This document shows positions 35,137-45,949 of a stretch of DNA of 64,000 nt, one piece after another; position 1 is the first letter of the stretch, and the number at the start of each line of letters is the position of its first letter. The translations under genes and the position numbers were made by a program. The notes under the pieces are model-generated. The model did no database searches. It saw only the letters and a list, made by a program, of their open reading frames with translations, and was not told the origin of the DNA. Source of the DNA: Isoetes taiwanensis (lineage: Eukaryota > Streptophyta > Lycopodiopsida > Isoetales > Isoetaceae); assembly GCA_021234155.1 (NCBI GenBank), contig JAJEKV010000054.1:1713468-1777467 (forward strand). The letters run 5' to 3'.

Positions 35137-36235
35137 AATTCCAAAGCAGCATCTTAAAGGATTATTCAACAGTTTCCCCTTATTCTTGTTTTGTGCCAAA
35201 ATTAAAATACTTCCTGCCCACTGAAGAAACCCTTGTTTTGATGCTCTTAGGCTTTTGGGAGGAAGCCCCAACCCATCTAAAAAGAAGATGTGTTAAACAA
35301 AGTGCCAATTGTCCCAATGCATCACCTTTGAGTGATCAAACATAGGAGGAGGAGAGAACATACGTGTGCATAAGCATACTAGTTGCATTCTAGTTATCAT
35401 TCTAGTTCTCGGGGTGTGGCTGCCCCCTATTGCATTGCCCATCCCCCGCAGCCTCCCAATCCGGCAACGGGGAGAGGCCCCCCACCTCCGAGCTCAATCG
35501 GGTAAAGATTGGAGGCCCAGAGTGGAACATTCCAAACTGGCCTTCGTTCCCCTCCGATGCCAATTGGAGGGTGCCACCTCCTTGCTCAAATGAAAATATG
35601 ACATGTGGCCACCCCTACTTGCAACCTTGTTTCACAAAACAACACACCCCCTTCCCTCCCCAAACAACATTGGAGATGTCACTTCTCACCGTGCCACGTT
35701 TGCACCATGAAGGATCATGACTTCATCTGCATGCATGAAGGTGAAGGTGGAGTCCCATACCCTCTGGCCCTTTTCGACCTCGTAAAAAACTGTCAAATTC
35801 TTCAAATTTGGGCATTCGGTCTGCAAGGACTATCAATTTGGCGGCGAGATCAATCCCCTTTTGCTCGGATGGAGTGGAAGAATCGATCCAACTGGTTTGA
35901 ATTCACCATCTCTTCCGTAATCCCATCTGAGAGAACAAACCATGTCGAAATTAATTGTTGGCAATTTTTTCAAGGCATGAACCAGTTGAGCAGGCAAGTT
36001 GGCAATGCCCAACTAATCAAGCCCTTGCTAACACCAAGAGGGTATAGGGCAAAGAGGGTAAGGAAAAAGAGGGCCAGACAAACACCTTAGAAGACTACAA
36101 CCATGCATACTCCTTCATCAAATAGAGGCGATGGGCGTGCGTGTGTTGCCCCCAGAGGTTGTCATGCAAGCATCATACTGCGAATGTGGATGAGCCTAAG
36201 CCTAGGTCTGTGTTTGCGCGGGGTTTGATGGGTGT
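35137..36235. other. Intergenic DNA between the coiled-coil gene and the pogo-like remnant, copy B
   Basis: The counterpart of 9,201-10,190. A frame at 35,605-36,090 is open for 161 codons with a very basic end (RAKRVRKKRARQ), but it resembles no family and is interrupted in copy A. It may be the eroded N-terminal part of the pogo-like element or chance. Confidence 0.4.
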
Positions 36236-36239
36236 CTCC

Positions 36240-37440
36240 ATCCAAGTTGGGACTAGTGGAGTGAACAACAGATGCTAGACATCTTAGAAGAGGTTAGTGA
36301 GTATAGTGAGGTTAGTGAGGCTAGGATTCCTGAGTGCACTATAAGGGATTGGCAATATGATAGAATTACCCATAAACAGAAGAAACATCCCCATGTCTTA
36401 ACTCTCGAGTAAGAGGAAGAGATGGTTGCATTTGTGAGGCAAACTCAGGGTACAAATGTCACTCTAAGTGCAATAAAGCGAGGGCAGCCCAAACGGCATG
36501 CTAGGGGCATTTCAAGTGTTAGTGGACAACCAGGCCACAAGTGGTAGAAGCTCTTCAAGCAGAGGCACCCAACCATCACTTTGCGAAGTACACAGGCTTT
36601 GGAAAGAGCACGATCCTAACCATGATCCAAAGACTTTGGACATCTTCTACACCGATCTCAAGTCAATCTATGACGGGTTCCCCTCCCCTCCCCCCCCAAA
36701 AATAAAATTTAGAATGCAGACGAGAGTGGGATACAGACATGTAAGGTAAGGATATTGAAGATCATTGATAAGAAAGGGGCACGAGATGTGAACAAGGTTG
36801 TGATGAACTCAAGGGAGTAGACCACAATTCTGATATGTGTTAATGCAAATGAATATAGGTTTTCAAACTTGTACATCTTCAAGGGCAGGAGAATGACTGC
36901 AAATTACATAAGCAGGTGTGAGGAGCAGACTGTGCAGGAAGTATAACCAAGTGCATGGATGACCATTGAGCTTTTCAAGTCTTGGAGACTTTCAAACGAG
37001 AATGCCTAGAGTGTTTGTCCAGAAAGGCCACATTTGATCTTCTTAGATGGTCACAGCAGCCACATTGAATTGGATGTAATATTAACAACAAAAGACCAAG
37101 GCATTCACTTTGCCTTGCTCCCAGCTCACAGGCAGCCTTTAGATATTGCATGCCTTGCAGTATCCAAGGCAGCTTTCAAGTGGTTGAAAGCTGAATATAT
37201 ATGGTCATGAGGGACAAGCAGGAGCCTAAGAGAGAGGAGATAGCTGAAATTGTCTCTTACTCAATACGAGCAGGGTTAACACATAACAAACATAAGGGCG
37301 GGATTTAGAGCCACATGGATATACTCCTTCAACAACACAAAAATTAAGGCAACCTCACCTGACATTGCAACAATATACATTCATGGCCAGCAATATGAAG
37401 CCACTCAGCCAGCAACTGTTACTAATGAGGGGAGTGATGA
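36240..37440 (+). pseudogene. pogo/Tigger-type transposase remnant, copy B
   Basis: The N-terminal HTH begins at MLDILEEVSEYSEVSEARIP (36,272 on). A 28-bp deletion relative to copy A removed the preceding residues. A CENP-B-like HTH follows (WKLFKQRHPTITLRSTQALE, near 36,540-36,610). The DDE part at about 37,036-37,210 reads FLDGHSSHIELDVI, then HFALLPAHRQPLDIACLAVS and KAAFKWLKAEY. The DGHSSH segment carries the second catalytic aspartate region of this family. An acidic C-terminal stretch (DDDMGDDLND, near 37,435) follows. In-frame stops (for example after HVLTLE) mark it as dead. Plant pogo relatives are mostly known from short non-autonomous elements. Confidence 0.65.
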
Positions 37441-38288
37441 TGACATGGGAGATGATCTGAATGATGGTGAGGGTGAGGATTTGGTGTGCAATATGCATGA
37501 CGTTGAGGTGAACAACATGAGATATGAAGTCTTCAATTTAAACAACAATGTTCACATAATTAGAATAAAGCACGCTGTGGTGTATAAAAACATGCATTTT
37601 GACGCCACATTTTTGTACCTTCTTTGTGGTAGAATTGAATGGTGCATATTGAAGCGGAGATTGCGGGAGTGCGAATTAATGAGTGTCGGTTATTTTGAAT
37701 TTTATGCCATGTCGTTGTCCCTCATTTTGAATTAAAAAAATAATCACCTCTTCTGTTTTTTTGCCGCTTCTTGCCGATTGAACCCTAATGGAGTCAGAAT
37801 TGAATGTCACTGGTTACGCGATGAAATCTCTCCTCAAACAAGAGATTGTGTCCCATGAAGATCTAAAGAAGCTTTGGGGTGACAAAGTTCTAAATAAATC
37901 TGGCTACAGGTGTGACGCTCCCAGAATCTATACGATGTCCCATCGTATAAACACGGGAATGTCCTCCCTTGGCAATTACATCACTATAGAAGGCCCTCCG
38001 TCTAACTCGGTCCACTTGGGATGGCCAAGTGTCCGGGCGAGGAGCACGGAAGTGTCATTCGTCCCACGTCTTCTATGGGAATCCTATACAGCGGAAGCAT
38101 ACATACATGTTACATACATACATGTTAGCACACAACAATCATGCACAAAATAATATACCACCATGAAGGGTGGCCCATCCATCATTATCAATTAAAGAGC
38201 AATACAAGCATAAGATAACATAGGCAATATACCATAAATAAGGCTCTACCCTGGTTTCAGGCTCCATGGGGTCGACTGACGATCAAGG

Positions 38289-38779
38289 TGTTGGAGTTAC
38301 ATGCCTAAGTGATAATTTTGAACAGATGGCAATTGCTGTATATTACACCTCCTTAACATTTATAGATGGACTTTGCATGGAAAAATAATAAAAAGAGGGA
38401 AAGTAGACGAAAATAAGACAGGGGAAAAAGTAGCGAAAGCGAGCGGGGGTTTTGGTTTTGAGCAGTCGAGCAGGCGTGACGTTGAAGCCGGATTCTTGGC
38501 GGACTTTATCATTGTATGCTCCCGGATTTGGAGCTGGAGGAGATGTAAACAGGTTGTAGGTGCCGTTTTATGTTCTGTGTGGTAATTGGCGATCTGCTCT
38601 ATTGCTACGTGTAGTATCTGATTACGTGTGCTATTCTTTGTGGGGTATCCTTTGTGGGCTCCTATTCGATTTATGCGAGTAAATCCTTTGTGGATATTAA
38701 GAGGTGTAAAAGGGAGAAGATTGAACTTGGGTTTTCATCTGGGTTCAATTCCCGGGCTCAAAGTTTTCAATTCTAACAT
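38289..38779 (+). repeat. Left LTR of copia element, copy B
   Basis: A 491-bp LTR starting TGTTGGAG and ending CTAACA. It matches the right LTR at 47,241-47,653, but contains about 80 bp (around 38,405-38,490) that the right LTR lacks. The flank before it is ATCAAGG, against ATCAGG after the right LTR, so the 5-bp target duplication is imperfect by one base. Confidence 0.92.
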
Positions 38780-38781
38780 CT

Positions 38782-38793
38782 GGTATCAGAGCT
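38782..38793 (+). other. Primer-binding site (initiator Met tRNA)
   Basis: TGGTATCAGAGC lies two bases after the left LTR. It is complementary to the 3' end of plant initiator methionine tRNA, which primes minus-strand synthesis in most copia elements. The copy A site is altered. Confidence 0.92.
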
Positions 38794-38815
38794 TTTGAGT
38801 CCAAAAACAGGGGAG

Positions 38816-40416
38816 ATGGCATCTAATAAGGTAGCTGCCTCTATATTAGCTGATGTTAAGGTGTGTAAAGGAGGTTCCGGTTTCCAAGCATGGAAGATGA
38901 AGGTGGAAAAAGCATTGGAAGCGGAGGGGCTGTGGGATCTGGTCCGTCCTCTCTTTGGCCGAGAAGCAAAGACGGTATCTATAAAGAATGAAGTCTGCGG
39001 TTCATCAAAGCTAGGAGGTGTCTCTGAGAATCACAAAATTTCGCTAAGGATGAGGCAAGGAATTTAGCTCAAGCAAAAGGTATTATCATTTCAAAGCTTG
39101 GTTATGGTATCATAGCTTCAATTCATAATATGGATCCACGAGATATGTGGCGATATTTATTAAATGAATATGAGCAGGTTAATCGCTTCTCGAGACATAA
39201 ATTAGAACAAGAATTAAGAATGTTGAAATATGAAAGTGGTCAAGATTTGGTTGATTTTGTTTGATAAAATGGATGGAATATTTATGGATTTAGAAGGGGC
39301 TGCACCTCTTTACGCCCAATCAAAAATACTCTATATCTCGGATGTATTTCTTTTGCTTATGATGAAAATCTTGCATCCTTGATTCATTACTATGTCTAGA
39401 ACTAAAGAAGAAGCTATAAGTATTGTGAGGACTGAAATTACACAAAGAGAGGCTAGAAGGAATTATGATCAAGGGGGAGATAACATTTTATATTTTGGAA
39501 GAGGAAGAGGAAGAAGCAAAGATGTAATTTGTTATGGTTGTGGAGGCGGGCATATTAAGCCAAACGTACTAAAAATCAGAGGGCGTTCATGCTATGCTTA
39601 TGGAGGAGTAGGCCATCCGGCTAATATGTGTACAAAAAGGGGAAGAGGACGTGGAAGCTTTAGGGGATCCTCTAGTAGAGGTGCGTCCAGAAGCGTTACT
39701 CTTTCAAAGCCAACTATACGTTCTGTGTCGGAAGAAATTCCTGAGGAGGAGGTAAAGTCATATGCTTTATCAAATTTATGTGATGAAAATGTTTCTAATC
39801 CTGTGGTTATAGATTCTGGAGCTGAAAAATCCGTGATGCAAAGTTCAAAGATATTAAGAAATCTTGAAACTAGTAAGCTGAGATGCGTGCGTTTGGCTAA
39901 TGGAGAAAAGCAAAATGTAGAAGCTTGTGGTGTGCTTGAACTCATAGGAGAAAATGGGAAAATTATTACCATTAATAATGTGTTGTGTGTACCAGGGATG
40001 ATAAAAAACTTAATCTCTGTAGCAGATCTAGTTGATAAAAATTGTAAAGTCTTGTTTGACAAGCATATGTGCATAGTTCATGATAATGGAAAAATAGTAT
40101 TATATGCAAAAAGAATTGGAAATCGTTTTGAGTTTTGTCCTAGAAGTATAAACATTTTATTAAGTGAAGTTGGAGAGGAAAACTCAATGGAATTATGGCA
40201 TCAAAGATTAGGCCACACAAATTTGAAAAATATAATTTTTATGAGAAAACACAAGTTATTGGACGGTTTAAAGTTTACAGAGAATAGTAAGGAAAACACT
40301 CCGTGTCATGGATGTATGTTGGGCAAGCAAAGTAGAAAGCCTTTTCCTATTAAGGGTGAACGGGTAAATGAAAGATTAGCCCTAGTGCATATGTGGGCCT
40401 ATGAGAGTTAGAAGTG
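38816..40416 (+). pseudogene. copia gag-protease-integrase N-terminal part
   Basis: Gag opens with MASNKVAASILADVK and FQAWKMKVEKALEAEGLWDL, then needs two frame changes (near 39,035 and 39,260) before the long frame that starts at 39,392. That frame has a damaged double zinc knuckle (CYGCGGGHIKPNV and CYAYGGVGHPANMC, each short of a cysteine), the aspartic protease motif VIDSGAEKSV (about 39,807-39,836), and the GAG-pre-integrase motif ELWHQRLGHTNLKN followed by the HHCC-type end CHGCMLGK. A stop at 40,409-40,411 ends it. The integrase core continues in another frame. Confidence 0.88.
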
Positions 40417-40639
40417 CTAGTGGAAAATACTATTTTGTGTCATTTATTGATGACTATACAAGAAAAGCTAAGTGGTACTTCTTAACTCATAAAAGTCAGG
40501 TGTTCAATTCATTTAAAGCTTATCTTGCAGAAGTAGAACGTGAAACAGGTGCTAAACTAAAATGTTTAAGATCAGATAGAGGGGGAGAGTACTTATCAGA
40601 TGAATTTAAAAGATTTTGTTTAGAAGCAGGAATCAAAAG
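40401..40639 (+). pseudogene. copia integrase core, left part
   Basis: Reads SGKYYFVSFIDDYTRKAKWY, with the first catalytic aspartate region, then KCLRSDRGGEYLSDEF with the second (SDRGGEY), and stops at GIKRS where the TIR element is inserted. The third catalytic residue should lie just after the insertion, but a short stretch corresponding to the usual TPYTPQQNG is missing. Confidence 0.9.
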
Positions 40640-40734
40640 AAGTCGTATTTAATTAAAGTGGGACAAATCTCGAATTTTGGGACTCGGACTGAAAATGGGA
40701 CAAAATTTTTTTCATTGAATCGTTGTTAGATCGG

Positions 40735-41050
40735 GGGGGAAGGAAAGGGGAGAAGTTGAGAGAAGTAAGGAAGGGGTTAAGTTAGAAGAAGGGGGGGAGG
40801 GAGGAAGTTCGAAAAGGGGGGTGAGAAGAGGGGGCAAGAGGCAACTAGAGAGGGGGAGGAGGACGGGCAAGAGGCAATGGGAGGAGGGGGGGATGGGAAA
40901 GAGGCAAGCTGGAGGGGGGGGGGATGGGAAAGGCAACTGGAGAAGGGAAGGAGGATGGGCAAAGAGGCAACTGGGGGAGGAGGATGATGGGCAAAGGGGC
41001 AAATGGGAAGGGGAGAGAAAGGGCAAAAGGGGGCAAAGATGGGCAACCTT
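40735..41050 (+). repeat. Purine-rich minisatellite, copy B
   Basis: About six imperfect units of 30-33 bp, each with GGCAAGAGGCAA or a variant plus G runs of 4-10. The strand is nearly pure purine. Minus-strand open frames across it encode only Pro/Ser/Leu repeats and are not genes. Confidence 0.9.
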
Positions 41051-43350
41051 TAGTAATTATAATCAATATAATTATAATAAATATAATTAACAAATATAAT
41101 TAACATTATTATAATTAATTAAAAAAAACAATATATATATAATGAATCAGGAAATAATAGCCAAGGTGATTTCTCGACTAGTGGGGCGAGAAGATGCCCA
41201 CAAAATCAGACTCCAAAAAAGCTGCCAAGGGAGGATTGCTTCGATTAATTCCCATTATATCTACAGAATAGAATCCCCGTGCAAATTGCTGGATTGGGTT
41301 TCGGCCATCAGTTGTCGACATGGCTCCTTTCTTCATCTGCTTCGTCTCCTCACTCTGGGTCAGATTTCCAAGCAAGTATTAGAGTCACTGCCCATGCCAT
41401 AGTTACCAGTAGCATCACTGACCCTATATATCCGGCATAGTATTTAATCCCCTTCACTACTCGCCAATACAACAAGCCATCTCCTCATTCTCTTTCCTGC
41501 ATATCTTGCCCATCTCTGGCATCATTTGTGGGCCAGATATGTTGTCTCTGGCTCAGAAATTTTCGATTAGAACAAACTACATAAGCTTACCCGGCTCAGA
41601 AATCTTCAATCAAAACCAGCTTCGGCTCTGCTTTCTTCAACCTTCTATGATTGCTTTCTTGTGCAGTCTGGGCTCTTGGGATCCAGGCATTGGGCTTAGA
41701 ACTCCATATCGGTTGCAAGCTAGGATTCGACCCTTTTTTAAAGGCAAATCCGTCATCCCTGTGAGCATCTTGAAATCAGGCATCTTGGATTTATTCGCGT
41801 CTGCCTTTCCTCTCGCCATTCGCTCTGCGTAGATTTAAAGATCTTTCTGAGAAAGCAAAGATATAAAGGGAGCAAAGGTTCTTGCAAGAAGCAAAGATCC
41901 TTCTGAGAAATAATTTAGGCTGTGGTTTAGAGGAAAAGGGCAGTTACCCTCGACACCAAGAGAGCGACCATAGGAGCGGCTGGGATGGCGCTTCACCACG
42001 GGGCTAAGCCTTCCTTTTCTTCTCAATAATCCGTCGCTTTTGGCTCTCCCATCTAGCCACCCGATCCGAAAAGGCGCAAAAAACATTTGGATGTCCACCG
42101 GCTTGTCCCGGTAAGAAGCTTTAAAGGTAAGCTCCACCGTAATACTAAGACATCTTCCTTCAAAATCAAGCTAATTTTAGTTTTCGATCTGCGAGGCATG
42201 GCCATAATGACCGCCTAAAAACCAAGCTACATTCTTGCGGATTGATGAGCTCTTCAATCTCCGCCAAACACTCTGTTTCTTCCAAGATTCAAACTCAATT
42301 CCGGTAGGTTTTTCTATCTTATATACTCACGATCTTTTTTTGCTTGGATCATGCATGGTGCCTAATCTTTAGTGCAATGCGAAACACATGCAGCATTTGT
42401 GGCCGGAGCTGGAAGAAGCTTTGTAAATCCTCTTCGTCCCCGGTTATGTCTCGTGTTACCTGGTAATATATTTTCTCTCTATTTGAAATTCAAGAAGTGT
42501 ATTTGTATCGATGCGAGAGAAGCGGTTGCACTAACGTAGGGAAGATTTGAATCGGGATTCTGTGATGGATGTGGAGAATTCTGAGAGATGGAGATGAGGT
42601 GTTACGGCAGAAGCATACAACCATGCCCAAAACCATGCCCAAAATGAAAAGGCCCAAAAGGTATGTACCAAATTTCAAATTTCAAGCATGGGCGGGAAAA
42701 AAAGGCGGGATACAATGATAAATAAAAATAAAATACATTAAAAAAATTATGTTCGAACGTTGCTATTGGGGTTCATCACCCATTGTTACACTTTGGTCAT
42801 GTTTATATTGACGCATTATTATTATAAGCTCAACATGTGAAATATTTAAGTTGGTTTTCAAGTTGGTCACATTCCCCCACTAACGTTTGTGGCCCATGGT
42901 TTATGGAATTTATTATTTTTTACATGTGCATTGTCGAGTTGTTTTCTAGTTGCTCATGTTCTCCCCTTTTTAATTCAATATTTGATGTCAAGTTGTTTTC
43001 TAGTGGCTCACTTTCTCCCTTGTTGATTAAATATTTGCATTTCACGATTTAGAGGTCTAGTCATTTCTTTTGCCCCTTCCACAATTTGATGTATCTAAAA
43101 TTAATGTTAATATATATCAATTTCTCTTTTTTTTATGCGTGTGCGGGGAGGTGCTACATATTCCATCACTTAAGGGCCCTGTGGGGATTTGGAGCCACCG
43201 GCCCACCCGACCAAATGATATAGTTTGAACATTTAGGGCATTGTCCCAAATCTATTTTTTTTTTCAAAGGTATGTACAAAATCCCCCCAACCCTCTTCAA
43301 ATTAGTATGATATAGTTTAATGTTTTACTCACAGCACATTAGTATTTGGC
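41051..43350. other. Interior of the TIR element, no recognised gene
   Basis: An AT-rich patch (41,052-41,140) is followed by sequence with short open frames (41,142-41,402, 41,506-41,832) that match no family. T-rich DNA around 42,700-43,270 has no coding signal. No DDE or DEDD transposase motif was found. Confidence 0.45.
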
Positions 43351-43359
43351 ACACATTAA

Positions 43360-43815
43360 GGCCTGCATTTTTCGCTTTAACCCCTAAAACCTGCGTTTTT
43401 AAGCTTTTGGTACGCCTTTCTCGACTCATGTCGAGAAAGGCCTTTGACTCTAAAAAACTGCGTTTTGGCTTTGAGTCGCCTTTCTGGACTTTCGGTCGAG
43501 CGATTGCTCGACCTAAAACTGCGTTTTTCGCTTTGAATTTGCCTTTTCGACTTCATGAGTCGAAAAACTGCCGACCCTAGAACTGCGTTTTTAAGCTTTG
43601 AGCTGCCTTTTCAACTTTCATGGTCGAGAAAGGCCTTCGACCTAAAACACGTGTTTTAAGCTTTGGTACGCCTTTCTCGACTTCGCGGAGTCGAGAAAAT
43701 TCAACAAAACCTGCGTTTTTAAGCTTTTGGCGCCTTTCATTCGAAGACCTGACCCATAATTACGCCTTTCTCAACTTTCGGTGGTCGAGATACATCGAAC
43801 TGTATTTTTCAAAAA
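43360..43815. repeat. Array of hairpin-forming repeats of about 60 bp
   Basis: Roughly seven imperfect units contain CTGCGTTTTTAAGCTTTTGG, then CGCCTTTCTCGAC. In several units the complementary GTCGAGAAAGG follows within about 15 bp, so single units can fold as stem-loops. Phasing varies by a few bases. Short open frames here only reflect the repeat. Confidence 0.8.
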
Positions 43816-44245
43816 TGGCCTTAAGAGCGTATTTTATTTTATTTTTTAATGCGTAGCATCCTTGACTAACTTGATTTTGTCTTTTCGGTCCTTATCTCGA
43901 CGCCCGGATAGTACATGCTTGGGGCAATGAAAAAGAGGTTCATTGAAGAAAGGTGCCGAGAAGAGGGTGGTGACATCAGTTGGACATACAAGCACGTGGC
44001 CTATGAAGGAACTCCTCATACAAATTTCTATCGTCTGTAAGTTGCTCTGTGACTTGGAGAGAGCTCCAAGCGCCCTTTGCACTAGGTGGTTCATGTGTGA
44101 AGAGGGTGTAATCATTGTGCCCATACGACCACTATGGTCTCTTCACCCACTGTAATATATATTGTAATGAGCCCATTTATAAATATACAGTATCTCAAAA
44201 CTAGTCGGTGCTTAAGTAAACAATTTGCTTAATTTTTGTTGGAAT

Positions 44246-44615
44246 CAATGTTGTCCCGTACGTAATACGTTCCGTACGTTTCGGACGTATTTTTTGAAAA
44301 AATACGTATTTTATACAATACGTTCTTAAAGTGCTTAAAATACGTTTTTTAAAAAAATTGAAAAAAAGCTTAAATATAACAAATTATGCAATATAAACAC
44401 AAATAGACTGTTGGAAAGTTGGTTAGCATGTTTGTTTGCTATCTGGGAGGCCCAGGTTCGAATCCTACTGGGTGCAGATTGAGTCTGCTTTGAGAAAACT
44501 GTGTCTGTTTTTTTTGAAAAAAGCATTAAGCGTATTTTTTTAAAAATACGTGTACCGTACGGTACGGGAGGGTACGTATGCATTTTTAAAAAATACGCGT
44601 ATTTGAACAACACTG
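44246..44615. mobile_element. 370-bp hAT-like MITE with 8-bp target duplication
   Basis: The element begins CAATGTTGT and ends ACAACACTG, imperfect inverted ends of hAT type. It is flanked by perfect 8-bp direct repeats GTTGGAAT (44,238-44,245 and 44,616-44,623). Long internal complementarity built on TACG/CGTA-rich blocks follows each end (near 44,256-44,350 and 44,520-44,605). A tRNA-like segment sits in the loop. It has no coding capacity. Confidence 0.88.
44410..44475 (+). other. tRNA-like segment with pol III A and B boxes inside the MITE
   Basis: Reads GTTGGTTAGCATGTTTG, resembling a D arm and A box, then 30 bp later GGTTCGAATCC, a perfect B box and T loop. The acceptor stem does not pair convincingly and no anticodon arm is clear, so this is a tRNA-derived relic or SINE head, not a working tRNA. 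Confidence 0.55.
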
Positions 44616-44909
44616 GTTGGAATTTGTAATCTCTTGTCTACCCACCTAAGAGAATAGAGCCAAAATGTTCAACTAAGAATCTTTTTCAACTAGAACTTTG
44701 GTTTCAATCTGTAATGAAATTCCTATGTTTGAGTTGCATTGTTCTTGTTCTCAACTAACTGGAAGAAAGCTTGGATGCACACTAACAGACAAAAATTCGA
44801 ATTAAGGACATTTTTCGGGTCGGGGTGCTCCTTTTTGTGTAAAATAACAGAGTTCTGAAAAAAAGTGGGAATGGAATGAGTCCCACTTTAATTAAATACG
44901 ACTTAAAGA

Positions 44910-45608
44910 CAATTAACTTGCGAAAAGAATCGAACGGTAATGGAAGCAGCACGAGCTATGTTAAAGCATGCAGGTCTTCCAAAATTTTTGTGGGCAGAAG
45001 CTGTGAATACTGCATTCTATGTTCAAAATAAAATTTCTAGTAAAGCCTTAAATGGCCAGATTCCAGACGAGCTATGGACAGGCAAACGTCAATCGGTAAA
45101 AGACTTCAAAGCCTTTGGTTGTTTAGCATATTCAAAGGTAATAAGTGATAGTATATCAAAATTATATTTTGTTGGATATGATAAGGAATCAAAAGGGTAT
45201 AGACTTTATGATCCAAATAAAAGGGCAGTGATTGTAAGTCGAGATGTTGTTTTCTTTGAAAATATTTTATACAAAGATCGGTTTTTAAGTACTAACAAAC
45301 AAGGTCGAGATGCAGATAAAGATGCAGACAAAGATGTTAACTGGGAACCGATAGATTATTTTGATGATGAGGAAGAGAGAACCATCGTCAATCAAGAAGA
45401 AGAAGAAGAAGAAGAAGCTGAACAGGAAGAGTTGCCTGTGCATACAGATGGTGAAATGGAACCAGCGCCAGAGACAATAAGACGTAGGAGAAGGACTGAA
45501 GCTGAATTACTTAAAGAAGGGATATCTTTTGATACTTCACAATATGGAAGGGATGAGACTGGAAGAAGTACTAGGAAAAGCACTATTGAGCGTCAGATGA
45601 TGATCTGA
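44910..45608 (+). pseudogene. copia integrase C-terminal part and linker
   Basis: Starts right of the TIR element with RTVMEAARAMLKHAGLPKFL and WAEAVNTAFYVQNK, the end of the integrase core, then LWTGKRQSVKDFKAFGCLAY and GYRLYDPNKRAVIVSRDVVF, the usual C-terminal domain. An acidic linker rich in Glu leads to a stop at 45,606. The next 340 bp are frame-damaged and correspond to the N-terminal RT region (NGNVVGNKWIFKL near 45,780). Confidence 0.9.
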
Positions 45609-45949
45609 GGAAACTGAGCGGTAATTCCTCGCTCTTATGTGCGTGTTAGAAATTGATACCCAGAGCAACTATAGCGAAGCTATAGAAAAATTTGGATTCG
45701 ACAAATGGAAAGATGCAATGAATGCGAATTAAGCTCTTTTGAGCGTCTGAGGAGCAGTATAAACTAGTTGACAGACCTACTAATGGGAATGTTGTTGGGA
45801 ATAAATGGATTTTTAAATTAAGCAGGGGGCGGATGGACAAACTCGGAAATTTTAAAGCTAGGCGGTGGCAAAGGGTTTACTCAAAAGGAAGGTATTGATT
45901 ATGATGAAACTTTCTCTCGGATTGTTAAATTAACAAGTGTCGAACAATT

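Larger units (their letters stand above)
25908..41459 (+). repeat. Large direct repeat, copy B (about 15.5 kb)
   Basis: This is the second copy of the segment at 1-15,512, in the same orientation with an offset of about 25.9 kb. It starts about 40 bp after the SDE2 stop codon and continues past the copy A breakpoint into the rest of the nested transposon, the rest of the copia element and its right LTR. The reading frames of both host genes and of the copia gag-pol are much better preserved here than in copy A. Confidence 0.95.
40640..44904. mobile_element. 4.27-kb element with 25-bp terminal inverted repeats, unclassified
   Basis: The left end 40,640-40,664 and right end 44,880-44,904 are perfect 25-bp inverted repeats (AAGTCGTATTTAATTAAAG at the outer part, GTGGGAC at the inner end). 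AAAG flanks both sides (40,636-40,639 and 44,905-44,908), consistent with a 4-bp target duplication in the copia integrase. The interior holds a purine-rich minisatellite, AT-rich DNA, an array of hairpin repeats and a hAT-like MITE. No transposase is seen, so it is non-autonomous or derived. Its superfamily is not clear from the ends. Confidence 0.85.

Noticed and set aside
44410-44475. Functional tRNA gene
   Set aside because: The B box is perfect, but the acceptor stem does not pair, no anticodon arm is clear, and it lies in the loop of a MITE.
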